DNA of 64,000 nt from the NCBI RefSeq assembly GCF_025397995.1, contig NZ_CP104550.1, positions 1,144,001 to 1,208,000 of the forward strand, written 5' to 3'. This DNA is from Methanothermobacter wolfeii. Its GTDB lineage: Archaea > Methanobacteriota > Methanobacteria > Methanobacteriales > Methanothermobacteraceae. The notes below the pieces were generated by a model. It was not told where the DNA came from. It was given only the letters and a program-made list of their open reading frames with translations, and did not search any database. A program made the translations under genes and the position numbers. Below are positions 37,656 through 47,619 of this stretch, piece after piece (position 1 is the first letter of the stretch; each line of letters opens with the position of its first letter).

Positions 37656-38945
37656 GTGGTGGACCTTACTCATGGCGGTGTTACAATAGCCCTTGAACTG
37701 AAGAGGGAATCTGACAGGGTGCTTGCCTGGGATATATACGGTACGCTTGGTGAGGATGACCTTAAACTCCTGACCGATAATGGCATCGAACTTGTAACGG
37801 GTCCTGATACCGGTTCGCCGGTCATAGCACCTGTCCACTGCCCCCTGGAAAGAACTGACATGACCCATCATGAGATAACTGGTCGTCTCCTTGAATCATG
37901 GAAAAGATCAGCGAAAATCCCTTTGGTGGAGGTTACAGGTGTTAAGGGCAAGACCAGCACCGTATGGATCCTCAGGGAGATCCTCAGGGACCTTCAGCCC
38001 CTCATTCTCAGCAGCCTTGGATCCTATGCCGGTGATGATCTCCTTAAAAGGGATATAAGCATAACCCCTGCAAATATGATTGAAACTGTACGCCTTGCAG
38101 GTGAATGTGACTGCAGGACCGCCATATTCGAGGTTTCCCTTGGAGGAACAGGACTTGCAGATGTTGGTGTCCTGACGAACATAGCCGAGGACTATCCCAT
38201 AAGACAGGGCACCTCAAGTGCCAGCAGGGCAAAATCACAGATATTCAGGAGCAGGAGAGTCTGCTGTGAGTACGGAGCCTTCAGGAGATACTATGACAGG
38301 TTCTGGGATATTACAAACACCTTCTCTGTCACCGATGACCGTGCCTGTGTCCATGCATCCGATGTTGAATATGGCCTTGAATCAACATCGGCCACCCTGA
38401 TTATCGATGGACTCGAAACACTGAAGGGTGATGTTATTGAAACCGAGTTCAGTGTAGAAACATTTGCACCTGCAGAACACCACCTCCAGAATGTCCTTGC
38501 AGGGGTGAGCGCGGCCCTAACCCTTGGTAAAGATCCGAAGAGGATTCAGGAGGGTCTTAGGAACTTCAGGGGCATACCTGGAAGGACTTCGATACGTGAG
38601 TTCAACGGCACAACCATCATTGAGGAGATAAACCCAGGCCTCAATGTCAGGGCAGTTGAGTACTCCCTTGAAATGGTGGAAAAACTCACAGACCCCGTTG
38701 TGATCATCGGGGGCAGATACGGGGTTACATGTGAAGAAATAGACGAGGAAAGACTTATCAGGACCCTCAAAGGAAGTGACCTCCAGTTCATTTTTGTTGA
38801 TGAACTTGGATACAGCCTCATGAAGGGGATGGGAACCGATGCTGTTTATTTCAGGAGACCTGAAGACGCCCTCAGGATTGCGATGAAGCACGACACGGTC
38901 CTCATGATTTACAGGTCAGTGTACGGTGACCTTACAAGGAGGTGA
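37656..38945 (+). CDS. cfbE: Mur-ligase-like coenzyme F430 synthetase CfbE (probable)
   Basis: ATP-dependent Mur-ligase family protein of 429 residues. The ATP loop is VTGVKGKTSTVW; LTNIAED and the C-terminal PGRTSIREF and VIIGGRYG blocks follow. The N-terminal VDLTHGGVTIALEL, then LAWDIYGTL, is a feature I associate with CfbE, which closes the last ring of coenzyme F430, rather than with pseudomurein Mur ligases. The next gene is hemC for tetrapyrrole synthesis, which supports the choice. The start is taken at GTG 37656, without a clear ribosome site. Confidence 0.68.
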   Translation: MVDLTHGGVTIALELKRESDRVLAWDIYGTLGEDDLKLLTDNGIELVTGPDTGSPVIAPVHCPLERTDMTHHEITGRLLESWKRSAKIPLVEVTGVKGKTSTVWILREILRDLQPLILSSLGSYAGDDLLKRDISITPANMIETVRLAGECDCRTAIFEVSLGGTGLADVGVLTNIAEDYPIRQGTSSASRAKSQIFRSRRVCCEYGAFRRYYDRFWDITNTFSVTDDRACVHASDVEYGLESTSATLIIDGLETLKGDVIETEFSVETFAPAEHHLQNVLAGVSAALTLGKDPKRIQEGLRNFRGIPGRTSIREFNGTTIIEEINPGLNVRAVEYSLEMVEKLTDPVVIIGGRYGVTCEEIDEERLIRTLKGSDLQFIFVDELGYSLMKGMGTDAVYFRRPEDALRIAMKHDTVLMIYRSVYGDLTRR

Positions 38946-39080
38946 ACCCTCGGAGATAATTAGAAAGTGAAGGGTCCCTGATTTCACTCAGACAGACTTC
39001 AGCCTCTGAACCTGGATGCACCCTACAGTGCATTTAAAAAAAATTATTAAAGGGGACATCATAAATTCTTCAAGTGATTA

Positions 39081-39971
39081 ATGTTTACCGGAGATGATTC
39101 ATTGATAGTTGGAACACGGGGAAGCCGCCTGGCCCTGGTACAGACAGATCAGGTTATCGGGATGCTCCAGGAGATCTGCAGTGAAGACATAGAAAGGAAG
39201 ATCATAAAAACGAAGGGTGACAGGATAAAGGATTCTCAGCTTTACAATATTGACTCAAGGGGCCTCTTCACAAGGGAACTGGACCTGGCAGTCCTGGAGG
39301 AGGAGGTTGACCTTGCCGTCCACAGCCTCAAGGACGTGCCAAGCGAACTGGACCCTGACCTTGTGATTGCAGGAGTCCCTGTGAGGGAATCCCCAAATGA
39401 GGTTCTGATATCACGGATGGACTGGGATGAACTTCCACCGGGTTCAGGTCTCGGGACAAGCAGCCTGCGGAGGGAGGCCTTCTGCAACCATCACCAAAAA
39501 AATTTTAAGCTCAGGGCCCTAAGAGGAAATATAGATACAAGGATAAGAAAGGTTATGGAAGGCGAGGTTGACGCCACCATCATGGCCGAGGCGGGTTTAA
39601 AACGTCTTGGGCTTGAGAGATTCATTAAAAGGAGATTCACGCTTGACTACTTCACACCCGCCGCAGGCCAAGGGGCCCTCGCAGTTATAACAAGAAGAGA
39701 CAGTGACATCAGGGGTGATGTTGAAAGGATCACACACTACCCCTCAATCCAGGAGGTCACCGCCGAGAAAACCCTCCTGAGGGAGCTGGGTGCTGGGTGC
39801 CAGTGCCCGCTGGGGGTCATTGCAAGGGCCGTGGACAGAAAACTCAGACTCTACGCTGTCCTTTTAACCAGGGAGGGTGAGATACTCAGGAAGCTGAGTG
39901 TTGAAGGATCTCTGGGTGAAGCAGAAGATATCGGTAAAAAAGCTGCCAAGGAAATGGAGGATTATATTTGA
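39081..39971 (+). CDS. hemC: Hydroxymethylbilane synthase
   Basis: Porphobilinogen deaminase, polymerising four porphobilinogens for all tetrapyrroles, here mainly F430, corrinoids and sirohaem. Blocks: VGTRGSRLALVQTDQV, KDVPSELDPDL, GTSSLRREAFC, and the cofactor cysteine in ELGAGCQCPLGVIA. ATG 39081 gives 296 residues; a TTG at 39102 with GGAG 8 nt upstream would start closer to the family's usual N-terminus and is a real alternative. Its stop overlaps the next gene (TTGA). Confidence 0.93.
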   Translation: MFTGDDSLIVGTRGSRLALVQTDQVIGMLQEICSEDIERKIIKTKGDRIKDSQLYNIDSRGLFTRELDLAVLEEEVDLAVHSLKDVPSELDPDLVIAGVPVRESPNEVLISRMDWDELPPGSGLGTSSLRREAFCNHHQKNFKLRALRGNIDTRIRKVMEGEVDATIMAEAGLKRLGLERFIKRRFTLDYFTPAAGQGALAVITRRDSDIRGDVERITHYPSIQEVTAEKTLLRELGAGCQCPLGVIARAVDRKLRLYAVLLTREGEILRKLSVEGSLGEAEDIGKKAAKEMEDYI

Positions 39972-40924
39972 AAAAGATAAATGTGGGTGTAATCGGTGTC
40001 GGAGCCATGGGTTACAACCATGCCAGAGTTTACCACAGACTTGAAAACGCGAATCTTATAGCTGTATCAGACATCATGAAGGGGACCCTTCAGAAGGTCG
40101 CCAACAAGTATGACGCTGTTGGATACGTGGACTATGAAAACCTCCTTGAGATACCTGAAATAGATGTTGTAAGTGTCTGCGTGCCAACCACCCACCACTA
40201 CAGGGTAGTGATGGATGCCCTTGAACATGACAAGCACGTCCTTGTTGAAAAACCCATCGCATTCACAATAGAAGAAGCCATGGAGATGGTGAGCACGGCC
40301 CGTAAAAAGGGTTTGAAGCTTGGAACGGGGCATGTTGAAAGATTCAACCCTGCCGTGCAGAAGGCGAAGGAACTCATTGAAAATGATGTGATTGGAGACG
40401 TGGTTTCAGCATCAGCAAAGAGGGTGGGTCCCTTCCCCCCAAGGATAAAGGATGTTGGAGTTACAATTGACCTGGCCATACACGACCTTGACGTTATGCA
40501 CTACCTCTTCAGTGAACCCGTTGCAGAGGTATACGCTGTCATGGGAAGCATACTTGAAAAATGTGAGTATGAGGACCATGCAGAGATAATGACCAAATTC
40601 AAAAGCGGGATAACCGGGATCCTTGAGGTTAACTGGTTAACACCCTACAAGAGAAGGAAGCTGGCCATCACAGGGACCGACGGCATAATCAATGTGGACT
40701 ACATTGACCAGAAACTCGATGTTTACGGTAAATTCGCACAGGACATAGAGATAAAGCATGAGGAACCACTGAAGAATGAGATTAAATCATTCCTTTCATC
40801 CGTCATAAATGATGAGGAACCTGAAATCACCGGTGAAGACGGTATATATGCCCTGAGGACCGTGATTGCTGCAATGAAGTCTGCCAGGGAGCACAGACCC
40901 ATAAAACTTAATGGAGATATTTAA
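39968..40924 (+). CDS. Gfo/Idh/MocA-family sugar dehydrogenase
   Basis: NAD(P)-dependent oxidoreductase of 318 residues. Rossmann loop VGVIGVGAMGYNHARVYHRL, then VSVCVPTTHHY and the catalytic EKPIAFTIEEA. The second domain includes AKRVGPFPPRIKDVGVTIDL and HDLDVMHYL. Archaeal relatives act on nucleotide sugars such as UDP-GlcNAc(A), oxidising C3, but the substrate here is not proved. The TTG start overlaps the hemC stop by 4 nt. Confidence 0.82.
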   Translation: MKKINVGVIGVGAMGYNHARVYHRLENANLIAVSDIMKGTLQKVANKYDAVGYVDYENLLEIPEIDVVSVCVPTTHHYRVVMDALEHDKHVLVEKPIAFTIEEAMEMVSTARKKGLKLGTGHVERFNPAVQKAKELIENDVIGDVVSASAKRVGPFPPRIKDVGVTIDLAIHDLDVMHYLFSEPVAEVYAVMGSILEKCEYEDHAEIMTKFKSGITGILEVNWLTPYKRRKLAITGTDGIINVDYIDQKLDVYGKFAQDIEIKHEEPLKNEIKSFLSSVINDEEPEITGEDGIYALRTVIAAMKSAREHRPIKLNGDI

Positions 40925-40936
40925 GAGGTGCCTGCT

Positions 40937-41545
40937 ATGGAAAATGAACTTATAAAGAAGGCCCAGGAACTCAGAAACAGGGGCTTTACAACTGGAGAGA
41001 TTGCCGATGAACTTAACGTGTCAAAGGACACCGCAAGGTGGCTTACACTCCAGACAACCACCTCCATGTCAAAGAAGGAGGCCCCTATGGATTTTGCCAT
41101 TAACTGGGAAAGCCTTGGTGGCAGCTCATCCCGTATGAGGTATGTTTCTGCTGCCATGGCCGACATGGCCCTCAAGTACGGTGTTGCTGATGTGGTCCTC
41201 GGTATCGCCATAAGCGGCGTGCCCTTCGCAACCCTCATGGCTGATGTTATGGGTGTTGAAACCGGACTTGAAACATCCCTTGCAGTATTTCACCCTGTGA
41301 AACACAGGAAGGATGAGGAAGCTGAGGGAGCCATAAGCAGTAACTTTGCAAGGGTTAAGGGTAAGCGTGTTGTTGTGGTCGATGACGTTATAACCAGCGG
41401 GAGGACCATAAGGGAGGCTGTTGAGGTCCTTAAATCCCAGGGAGCCACTCCTGTAGCTGTAACCGTTCTCATCGATAAGAAGGGCATATCCGAGGTTGCA
41501 GGTGTGCCTGTTGAGTCCCTGATAAGGGTCAGGAGACTGGGATAA
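40937..41545 (+). CDS. GfcR-like regulator: HTH plus PRTase domain
   Basis: The 202-residue protein has an N-terminal helix-turn-helix ([19 protein letters not shown]) and a phosphoribosyltransferase domain with the PRPP motif [18 protein letters not shown]. This is the PyrE-like/GfcR family; in haloarchaea GfcR controls glycolytic genes. It is more likely a regulator than an orotate phosphoribosyltransferase. The ATG at 40937 has GAGGTG 6 nt upstream. Confidence 0.8.
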   Translation: MENELIKKAQELRNRGFTTGEIADELNVSKDTARWLTLQTTTSMSKKEAPMDFAINWESLGGSSSRMRYVSAAMADMALKYGVADVVLGIAISGVPFATLMADVMGVETGLETSLAVFHPVKHRKDEEAEGAISSNFARVKGKRVVVVDDVITSGRTIREAVEVLKSQGATPVAVTVLIDKKGISEVAGVPVESLIRVRRLG

Positions 41546-41909
41546 ACTCTTCAAATTCTAATTTTTCCAGAAACAATCCACTGAATCCACCACAAACCCC
41601 CTTCAAATTCTATTTTTCCGGGAATCATCCGGTTCACAATATGGTTCAGGCATGGAAGGAAAAGCTCATTCTAATAGATTTTTCCTCATTGAAGGGACAT
41701 TAGAGACACCCCCTTCCCTTAACTTCCAGGCTCCAGTGAACATAAAGCATCATACCCTCCAATAAGGACGCCGACCGCACCCTAGAAGCCCCTGGACCAG
41801 GCGAACAGGCATCAAAATACCACCATAACCCTTAAAAAAAAATGAAAAATTTTCAGCTAAATTTATCTGCTGTTATAAGATAACTGCCAGCTGAGACATA
41901 GTTAATACT
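41546..41909. other. 364-nt spacer with repeated T-rich elements
   Basis: This gap between the gfcR-like gene and the UbiA gene has no convincing gene. CTTCAAATTCTAATTTTTCC (41549-41568) follows the stop directly and recurs at 41601-41619 with one base missing, 52 nt on; both look like oligo-T terminators. A looser third copy is near 41670-41690. A TATA-like AAATTTATC lies near 41860. A 20-codon ATG frame near 41640 has no ribosome site. Confidence 0.6.
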
Positions 41910-42785
41910 ATGTCAGCAAACAGATATGAAAACCATATTCTTAAAAACGCCACCCCTTTAAGGGATTTTTTTATAACCCTCTGGAACCTTTTCCTATACG
42001 GAGGTTTCATCCCGGCCCTCTGGGGACCATCCCTTCTTGTAACATCCTCGGTGTTCATGGGAATACCATGCCAGCCTGTCACTGCAGCCATATCCTTCAT
42101 GCTGCCCCTCACCGTCTACGCCTATGACTACCTCGCGGACCTTGAAGATGACGCTGCAACAAACCCTGAACGATGCGGTTTCATCAGCAGATGGGGCATG
42201 AAGCTGACCGTCACCTATCTCTTACTCCTTATAGCCCTCCTCATATGCTGCATGAACATATGGATGATCATCCTCTCGGCCGCCATGTTCGTAACAGGGA
42301 TACTCTATGCAGGGCTCTTCAAGGGCCTTACAGAAAGGATCACCGGCTTCAAGAACATATACCTTGGACTTATCTGGAGTTCATGGGCGGTTACACCCCT
42401 CTTCATCCAGAACCAGTGTTTCCCTTGGCCTTCCTCACTTGCAGTGTTCATCTTCATCTTCCTGAAGGTCTACATAAACACAGCCTTCAGTGACTACAAG
42501 GACATTGAATCCGACTCCCTCATAGGTCTAAGGACGCTTCCTGTAGTTTACGGTGAAAGAAAGAGTCTGAAGGTGCTTCAGATTATAAATGGCGTTAATG
42601 CAGCCATATTACTCTCAGGGATCTTCCTTGCAGGGATACCCCTAGCTGCATCTCCTGCCGTGGTCCTCTGCCTATACACAGCACTCTACCTTCACTTTAA
42701 AGAGTCAATGGGCACAGAAAACGCAACCCTTGTGGCGGACCTTGAGGGGCCGCTGCACCTCCTTCTCCTGCTGGCAGTAGTTTAA
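41910..42785 (+). CDS. UbiA-family prenyltransferase
   Basis: Integral membrane prenyltransferase of 291 residues with about eight helices. The first Asp-rich motif is atypical, YAYDYLADLEDDAATNPERC, and the second is SDYKDIESDSLIGLRTLPV, the normal YxxKDxxxD-like site. The family attaches isoprenoid chains to aromatic or lipid acceptors; the acceptor here is unknown, and the gene is not next to known lipid genes. No clear ribosome site precedes the ATG, so it may be leaderless. Confidence 0.75.
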   Translation: MSANRYENHILKNATPLRDFFITLWNLFLYGGFIPALWGPSLLVTSSVFMGIPCQPVTAAISFMLPLTVYAYDYLADLEDDAATNPERCGFISRWGMKLTVTYLLLLIALLICCMNIWMIILSAAMFVTGILYAGLFKGLTERITGFKNIYLGLIWSSWAVTPLFIQNQCFPWPSSLAVFIFIFLKVYINTAFSDYKDIESDSLIGLRTLPVVYGERKSLKVLQIINGVNAAILLSGIFLAGIPLAASPAVVLCLYTALYLHFKESMGTENATLVADLEGPLHLLLLLAVV

Positions 42786-42806
42786 CCCGCGGTAAGGGGA
42801 AAACAT

Positions 42807-42894
42807 GGGGCCATGGACGGTACCTTAGTAAGCACAGCAGCAACCTCACCGCAAAAAAAGGTAACGCAGGCAGGGACTATGGACGGTACCTTAA
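42807..42894. repeat. Duplicated 3' end of the aRF1 gene
   Basis: Positions 42873-42894 contain the last codons and TAG stop of aRF1. A copy lies at 42807-42828, 19 of 22 identical, 66 nt away, sharing ATGGACGGTACCTTA exactly. It is in the spacer facing the UbiA gene. Confidence 0.8.
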
Positions 42895-44100
42895 GATGGC
42901 CCCTATCCCTCCGAAGGCCCTGAGGAGCTGCATACCCTCCTCTGTTTCGGTGGATATTATCTCAACCTCGGTTCCGACCTCCTCGGCCATCTCAACAAGG
43001 TCGTCTATCATGTCGCGCCTCTCGGTTATCCTCATCTGATCGTTACACGCAGGGCACTTATCGGTGTCTGGAAGGTCCTTTCCTGTTTTTTCCATTCTAT
43101 GTCCGCATGAAGCACACTCATAGGTCCCCCTCTGATATTTAAGGTCCTCCGAGAGGAGCAGGATCTCAACCGCACCCATCTGGAGGTGGTTCCTGACCTC
43201 CCTCTCACCGTAGGATGCCAGTCCATCCTCATTTATGAGTTCCCGGAGGAACCTCTGGACGAGCTTCTTCTCACGCATGACATCTATTTCACTCAGAACA
43301 TCCATTGACTTGTCTATAACCTCCCTGATACCAAACTCACCGGTGTAAGATGTGTCAACGGTTGTGATTACCTTCTTCTTCAGCTCATGGTGGAGGTAAT
43401 CACCGTTAAGGAACTCATCCTTAGTATGGCCAGGTCCTCCAAGTATAATCCCCTTAAGGTCCTCTATCTGAAGGAAGGCCTCATTCATATGGTCCCCTAT
43501 CCTCTTGAGGAATTCATGGGCCGCCAGATCTATCAGACGGTCAAACCTCCTCTGTGACTGTCCGCCTGCCTTGTGCTTACCAGGCACCCCGCTTGCGAGG
43601 GTCTTGAGTATGTCGATCCGTTTACCCTTCAATGTGGCTATGGTGGCCTCCTTCCTGTCAAGGACGGCTAGGCCGTAGGTTTCCTTCTCCTCAAGCATCT
43701 CCTGGAGGGGTTCAAGGTAGAACTCTGAGTTACAGTGGTAGATGTAAGTCTTGATTGGTTCAGGGGGCTCAAAGACGTAGGTCTCCATTTTCTCTGTCCC
43801 CGGCCCTCCCCGGGGTATCATGCCGACGAACATGACCAGGCCCTTCTCAGGGGGCCTCGGGAAGAGTTTCAGGCGCTGCATTATAACCTCGATGGCTGAC
43901 TGGACATTCTTCTTTGTCTGTTTACTTTTAATGTTGGCGCTCTGGCTGAGCTCCTCCCTCATGTGCTTGGCAACATCACTGATCTGCCTGTCAGGGGGTA
44001 TATAGACCGATACGAGTTCAGTCCCCCTCCCCTTCTTTTCTGAGAGTTCCTGGAGGGTCCTCTTGAACTCATAAAGTTCCTTTGATGATACTTCACTCAC
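42877..44100 (-). CDS. prf1: Peptide chain release factor aRF1
   Basis: Class I release factor of 407 residues. The stop-codon-reading NIKS lies in [14 protein letters not shown], the peptidyl-hydrolysis GGQ in [16 protein letters not shown] zinc ribbon ([12 protein letters not shown]) and the C-terminal domain complete it. Single gene on the minus strand; a divergent promoter region of 150 nt separates it from pyrH. Confidence 0.96.
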   Translation of the reverse strand: MSEVSSKELYEFKRTLQELSEKKGRGTELVSVYIPPDRQISDVAKHMREELSQSANIKSKQTKKNVQSAIEVIMQRLKLFPRPPEKGLVMFVGMIPRGGPGTEKMETYVFEPPEPIKTYIYHCNSEFYLEPLQEMLEEKETYGLAVLDRKEATIATLKGKRIDILKTLASGVPGKHKAGGQSQRRFDRLIDLAAHEFLKRIGDHMNEAFLQIEDLKGIILGGPGHTKDEFLNGDYLHHELKKKVITTVDTSYTGEFGIREVIDKSMDVLSEIDVMREKKLVQRFLRELINEDGLASYGEREVRNHLQMGAVEILLLSEDLKYQRGTYECASCGHRMEKTGKDLPDTDKCPACNDQMRITERRDMIDDLVEMAEEVGTEVEIISTETEEGMQLLRAFGGIGAILRYRP

Positions 44101-44254
44101 TGTGAATCACTCCTCATAAAAATGATAAAATAAACTGTAAGTGTATATGGAGGCCGGTAATTATAAAGTTTTGGTAGTCTGCAGAAAAAAGATATAAGGG
44201 GATTTGATCATAACTGAAATGAAGACAGCCAGCTGATTTTCACGGTGATTTAAT

Positions 44255-44929
44255 ATGAGGATTGTGATTACCATCGGAGGATCAATCATTATAAGTGAAT
44301 TCACACATGAAATGTTCAGATCCTACGCGGATGTCCTGAATTCACTGCGGGATGAACATGAACTCTTTATTGTTGTAGGTGGAGGTAAACCCGCCAGGGA
44401 CTATATAAGGGTTGCGAGGGAGCTGGGGGCGAGTGAGGCCCTCTGTGATGATATAGGTATAGATGTTACAAGGCTCAACGCAAGGATGCTCATAACAGCC
44501 CTAGGTGAAAGCGCATACCCCTCTGTTCCGGAGAACTTCAGGGAAGCGCTGAGGTACTCAACATCAGGGAGGATAGTTGTTATGGGTGGCACCGAGCCGG
44601 CCCACAGTACGGATGCCGTCGGGGCCATCCTGGCAGAGACGGTAGGCGCGGACCTCATGATAAACCTTACATCTGTTGATGGCTTCTATGACCGTGACCC
44701 TGAAAAGCACCCTGATGCAAGGTTTTACCCGGAGATAACAGCCAGTGAAATGCTGGAGCACCTTATTGGCTGTGATGTGAAGGCCGGTACCTATGAGTTC
44801 TTTGATCATACAGCCATACAGATGATAAAGAGGTCCGGTGTGAAGACACTTATAGTGAATGGGAGGGACCCTGAAAACCTTTTAAGGGCCCTTGATGGAG
44901 ATATAGGTACTGCTGTTATTCCTGAATGA
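44255..44929 (+). CDS. pyrH: UMP kinase
   Basis: Amino-acid-kinase-fold enzyme phosphorylating UMP, 224 residues, archaeal type. Blocks: [42 protein letters not shown] and [17 protein letters not shown]. The ATG follows GGTGAT by 5 nt. A small Zn-ribbon membrane protein follows 17 nt downstream. Confidence 0.93.
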   Translation: MRIVITIGGSIIISEFTHEMFRSYADVLNSLRDEHELFIVVGGGKPARDYIRVARELGASEALCDDIGIDVTRLNARMLITALGESAYPSVPENFREALRYSTSGRIVVMGGTEPAHSTDAVGAILAETVGADLMINLTSVDGFYDRDPEKHPDARFYPEITASEMLEHLIGCDVKAGTYEFFDHTAIQMIKRSGVKTLIVNGRDPENLLRALDGDIGTAVIPE

Positions 44930-44946
44930 TAATGGAGGTGTAGATA

Positions 44947-45135
44947 ATGATTGACCCGCACAAGCACTGCCCGGTATGCGGTAACCCGATACCCCTGGAT
45001 GAAAGGACATGCTCAGAGAGATGCCAGGAGATACTTTCCAGAAACCAGCAGAGGGTGAGGAGGACAAGGACGCTCTTCTACGTCGTGTTCGCTGTTTTTG
45101 TGATTGTATGGATTATATTCTCCCTGCGGGGGTAG
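44947..45135 (+). CDS. DUF2116 small Zn-ribbon membrane protein
   Basis: The 62-residue protein has a zinc ribbon (CPVCGNPI, CSERCQEIL) and one C-terminal helix (TLFYVVFAVFVIVWIIFSL). This is the archaeal DUF2116 layout. It follows pyrH, with GGAGGTG before its ATG. Role unknown. Confidence 0.82.
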   Translation: MIDPHKHCPVCGNPIPLDERTCSERCQEILSRNQQRVRRTRTLFYVVFAVFVIVWIIFSLRG

Positions 45136-45138
45136 GGT

Positions 45139-45618
45139 TCATGGTGACCTCAGCACCATAACCCCATGCAGTACGAGTATCAGGCCCACAAGGACACCGA
45201 TGAAAACCGGGTTAAAGGCTAAAAAACCAGCTATTATGTAGATAAGGCCGAATATGGCGCTTATTATCCCTGCATTTCTTTTTATGTAGTTCTCGTACCC
45301 TGCTGAAAGTATCATGACACCCGCCACTATAAGAAGGACGCCTGTAACATAGAACCATGCCCCTGCAATCTGATTTATGAGTACAACTCTGAATGCCAGA
45401 ATCATGCCAACTGCAAGGGCTATCAGCGAGAATACTATCCAGAGTATGCTGACTTCCATGTACTTCCTTGCCATGAGGCCATTAAGCAGCATCCAGACCC
45501 CCAGAGCCGTGAGTACAAGACCCGTGAGAATGCTTATCGCTGTAACCCCTAAGACAGGGGATATGAGAAATATTATACCCAGTATAAGAGAAAAGAGACC
45601 CGCCCATTTTTTCAGCAA
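45139..45618 (-). CDS. DUF308/HdeD-like membrane protein
   Basis: A 159-residue protein with about six hydrophobic helices, starting WAGLFSLILGIIFLISPVLG and ending GVLVGLILVLHGVMVL, the repeated pattern of DUF308. The start is a TTG at 45618 with GGAGGT 6 nt upstream; a TATA sequence lies at about 45652-45664. Function unknown. It is convergent with the DUF2116 gene, 3 nt away. Confidence 0.72.
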   Translation of the reverse strand: MLKKWAGLFSLILGIIFLISPVLGVTAISILTGLVLTALGVWMLLNGLMARKYMEVSILWIVFSLIALAVGMILAFRVVLINQIAGAWFYVTGVLLIVAGVMILSAGYENYIKRNAGIISAIFGLIYIIAGFLAFNPVFIGVLVGLILVLHGVMVLRSP

Positions 45619-45753
45619 CTCAACACCTCCATTTTTATTATGTTCATTTTATTTTATATATATTGCTAAATAATGAGGATATCATCAGGAAAGCACTTCA
45701 AAGGATCCTAAGTAGCCAGAAACCTCCCGAATGCCACGGACCACCTTCAAGGT

Positions 45754-46542
45754 TTAAAAAATCATTCTGAGGCCCGTTAAAAGGAGCATGACGATGAAAA
45801 GATACCTTATGTACCTCACATCAACACTGTGGGCCAAGCTGGCCCCGATCCATGAGAAGGGTATGCTCATGAAGACTATGACCATGAACTGCAAGAGGTT
45901 CACGTATCCTGCAGAAAAGGGGAGTGAGGCCTTTCCAATGCCACTGTATATGTATGAGACCGTGCCTCCTGCTGCTGTCAGTGCGATGACAATGGATGAT
46001 GTGCCCACCGCTTCAAGGACATCGAATCCCGCCATCATCACAAGGAGGGGTACAAGGACCACTCCCCCACCAATCCCCAGAAGGCCTGAAAGCAGGCCTG
46101 TAATGAATCCTAGGGGGGGTGCTGCGCCCCTCAGTTTGCTTCCCCGATCAATTTTCCCTGAGAATATCATCTGAAGTGCTATAAAAAGTAGCAGTGATCC
46201 GAAAAAGGATTTGAGGACCTCTGCACTGAAAATGCCTGCCGTGTATGCTCCTGCCATGCTCCCCAGAAATCCAAGGACCCCTATGGGTACGGCCTCCTTC
46301 AGGTCCAGAAATCCCCTCCGGTAATGTGACCTGGCACCGTTCAGGGCCGTCGGGAGGATCACTGCAAGACTCGTCCCGAAGGCTGTTCTTATGGCAGTAT
46401 CCATGGGTATCCCCATGGATTCCATTATGAAGTAGAGGGCAGGGACTATTATGAAGCCCCCTCCCACACCAAGGAGTCCTGTTGCAAGGCCTGCTGTCGC
46501 CCCCGTGATGAGGAGTACCATGGTGTAGAGCAGTAAATCCAT
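45754..46542 (-). CDS. TauE/SafE-family permease
   Basis: A 262-residue membrane protein with about eight helices. The repeated glycine signature GLATGLLGVGGGFIIVPAL and LLSGLLGIGGGVVLVPLLV is typical of TauE/SafE sulfite or organosulfonate exporters. Substrate unknown. It stands alone and diverges from the 46621 gene. Confidence 0.88.
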   Translation of the reverse strand: MDLLLYTMVLLITGATAGLATGLLGVGGGFIIVPALYFIMESMGIPMDTAIRTAFGTSLAVILPTALNGARSHYRRGFLDLKEAVPIGVLGFLGSMAGAYTAGIFSAEVLKSFFGSLLLFIALQMIFSGKIDRGSKLRGAAPPLGFITGLLSGLLGIGGGVVLVPLLVMMAGFDVLEAVGTSSIVIALTAAGGTVSYIYSGIGKASLPFSAGYVNLLQFMVIVFMSIPFSWIGASLAHSVDVRYIRYLFIVMLLLTGLRMIF

Positions 46543-46620
46543 TTTAAACCCCGAAGTTTATAAGTGGAGAAATCTATATCTGTGTCTGCCGGTTAATAAT
46601 TTTCTTCTAGGTGAATGACT

Positions 46621-47619
46621 GTGAGATCTGATAGGTTCATATTTACAGGTGTCGTTTTCATCGTGCTGGCCATCATCCTCTTTAAAACTGATGCCCTTGA
46701 CTCCATCATAACACCCTTCACCCATGTGTTCCTGATGGGATCATCTGAGGGTAAGGATGTGATATTCTTTACGCTTATGGGCACCATGTTCATCCTTGCA
46801 CCCTTCTTTGGAGATGGAGGGTCCCTTAATCGGCTCATGACCCTTGACAAGAACACCTACCTCTACGCTGCAGCCATCCTTGTAGCCATCACATACACCG
46901 CCGGCCTTTTAGTGGAGATCGTCATCAGAATGGGGATGGGCGTATCCCCCTTCACAACATTCATGGCACTTAACCCGCCTGCATCAACGAGCATCATCCA
47001 TTCACATGTCTTCAAGGCTTCAATGAGCCCCCTCACATCCATAATAATCCCCCCATCATCCGGGATCCATACGGGCACTTCACTTGCAGGTTACATCCCA
47101 GGATTCGTCCTTCCATGGCTTGTTTTCACGGTTATTTCCATATACATCCTCGGCCTTCTTTCAGCAGGGGACAGGAGGGACTTCCATGTGGCGATAGTGA
47201 TATTCGCCATAGTTTCAACCATAATAGGAATAATAGATGGCGGTCTATTCTCAACCCCCGCCCTTGTGGGTCTTTCAGGGATCCTGGGTATGAGCGCCCT
47301 GAGGGTGCCCTTCAGCCCATGGAACCTTAAAATCCCTGCAATAATAATAGCATCCCTCATAGTACTGAGGGTTGCGCTGGGAATGCTTGGCTCGGTGCCG
47401 GAGTACTATGAGGTCACCGTTATAGAGCCCCGGGGCGACCTAAACCTCCAGGGCCTCCCTGTTGTATCGGCTGAAGGGACCGGGGACAGGGTCATTCTAA
47501 GGCTGCCGCCAGGCCAGAATGAGATGGATGTTCTGGATGAACTCACATCCCGCCTTGAGGGCAGGTGTGATGGTTTCTTCATGACATGGAACTTCTTTTC
47601 ATTCTTCAGGGAGGGATGA
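46621..47619 (+). CDS. Unknown polytopic membrane protein
   Basis: A 332-residue protein with about eight helices and a final soluble domain of about 75 residues (from VTVIEPRGDL to FFREG). I do not recognise the family. The GTG at 46621 has AGGTGA 6 nt upstream; the ATG at 46615 directly abuts that site and is unlikely. Its end (GGAGGGATGACATG) shows it once abutted the glycosyltransferase gene, which hints at a joint function in surface polymer or glycolipid synthesis. Confidence 0.7.
   Translation: MRSDRFIFTGVVFIVLAIILFKTDALDSIITPFTHVFLMGSSEGKDVIFFTLMGTMFILAPFFGDGGSLNRLMTLDKNTYLYAAAILVAITYTAGLLVEIVIRMGMGVSPFTTFMALNPPASTSIIHSHVFKASMSPLTSIIIPPSSGIHTGTSLAGYIPGFVLPWLVFTVISIYILGLLSAGDRRDFHVAIVIFAIVSTIIGIIDGGLFSTPALVGLSGILGMSALRVPFSPWNLKIPAIIIASLIVLRVALGMLGSVPEYYEVTVIEPRGDLNLQGLPVVSAEGTGDRVILRLPPGQNEMDVLDELTSRLEGRCDGFFMTWNFFSFFREG

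Noticed and set aside
41638-41703. Short ATG frame in the gfcR-ubiA spacer
   Set aside because: About 20 codons, no ribosome site and no family resemblance.
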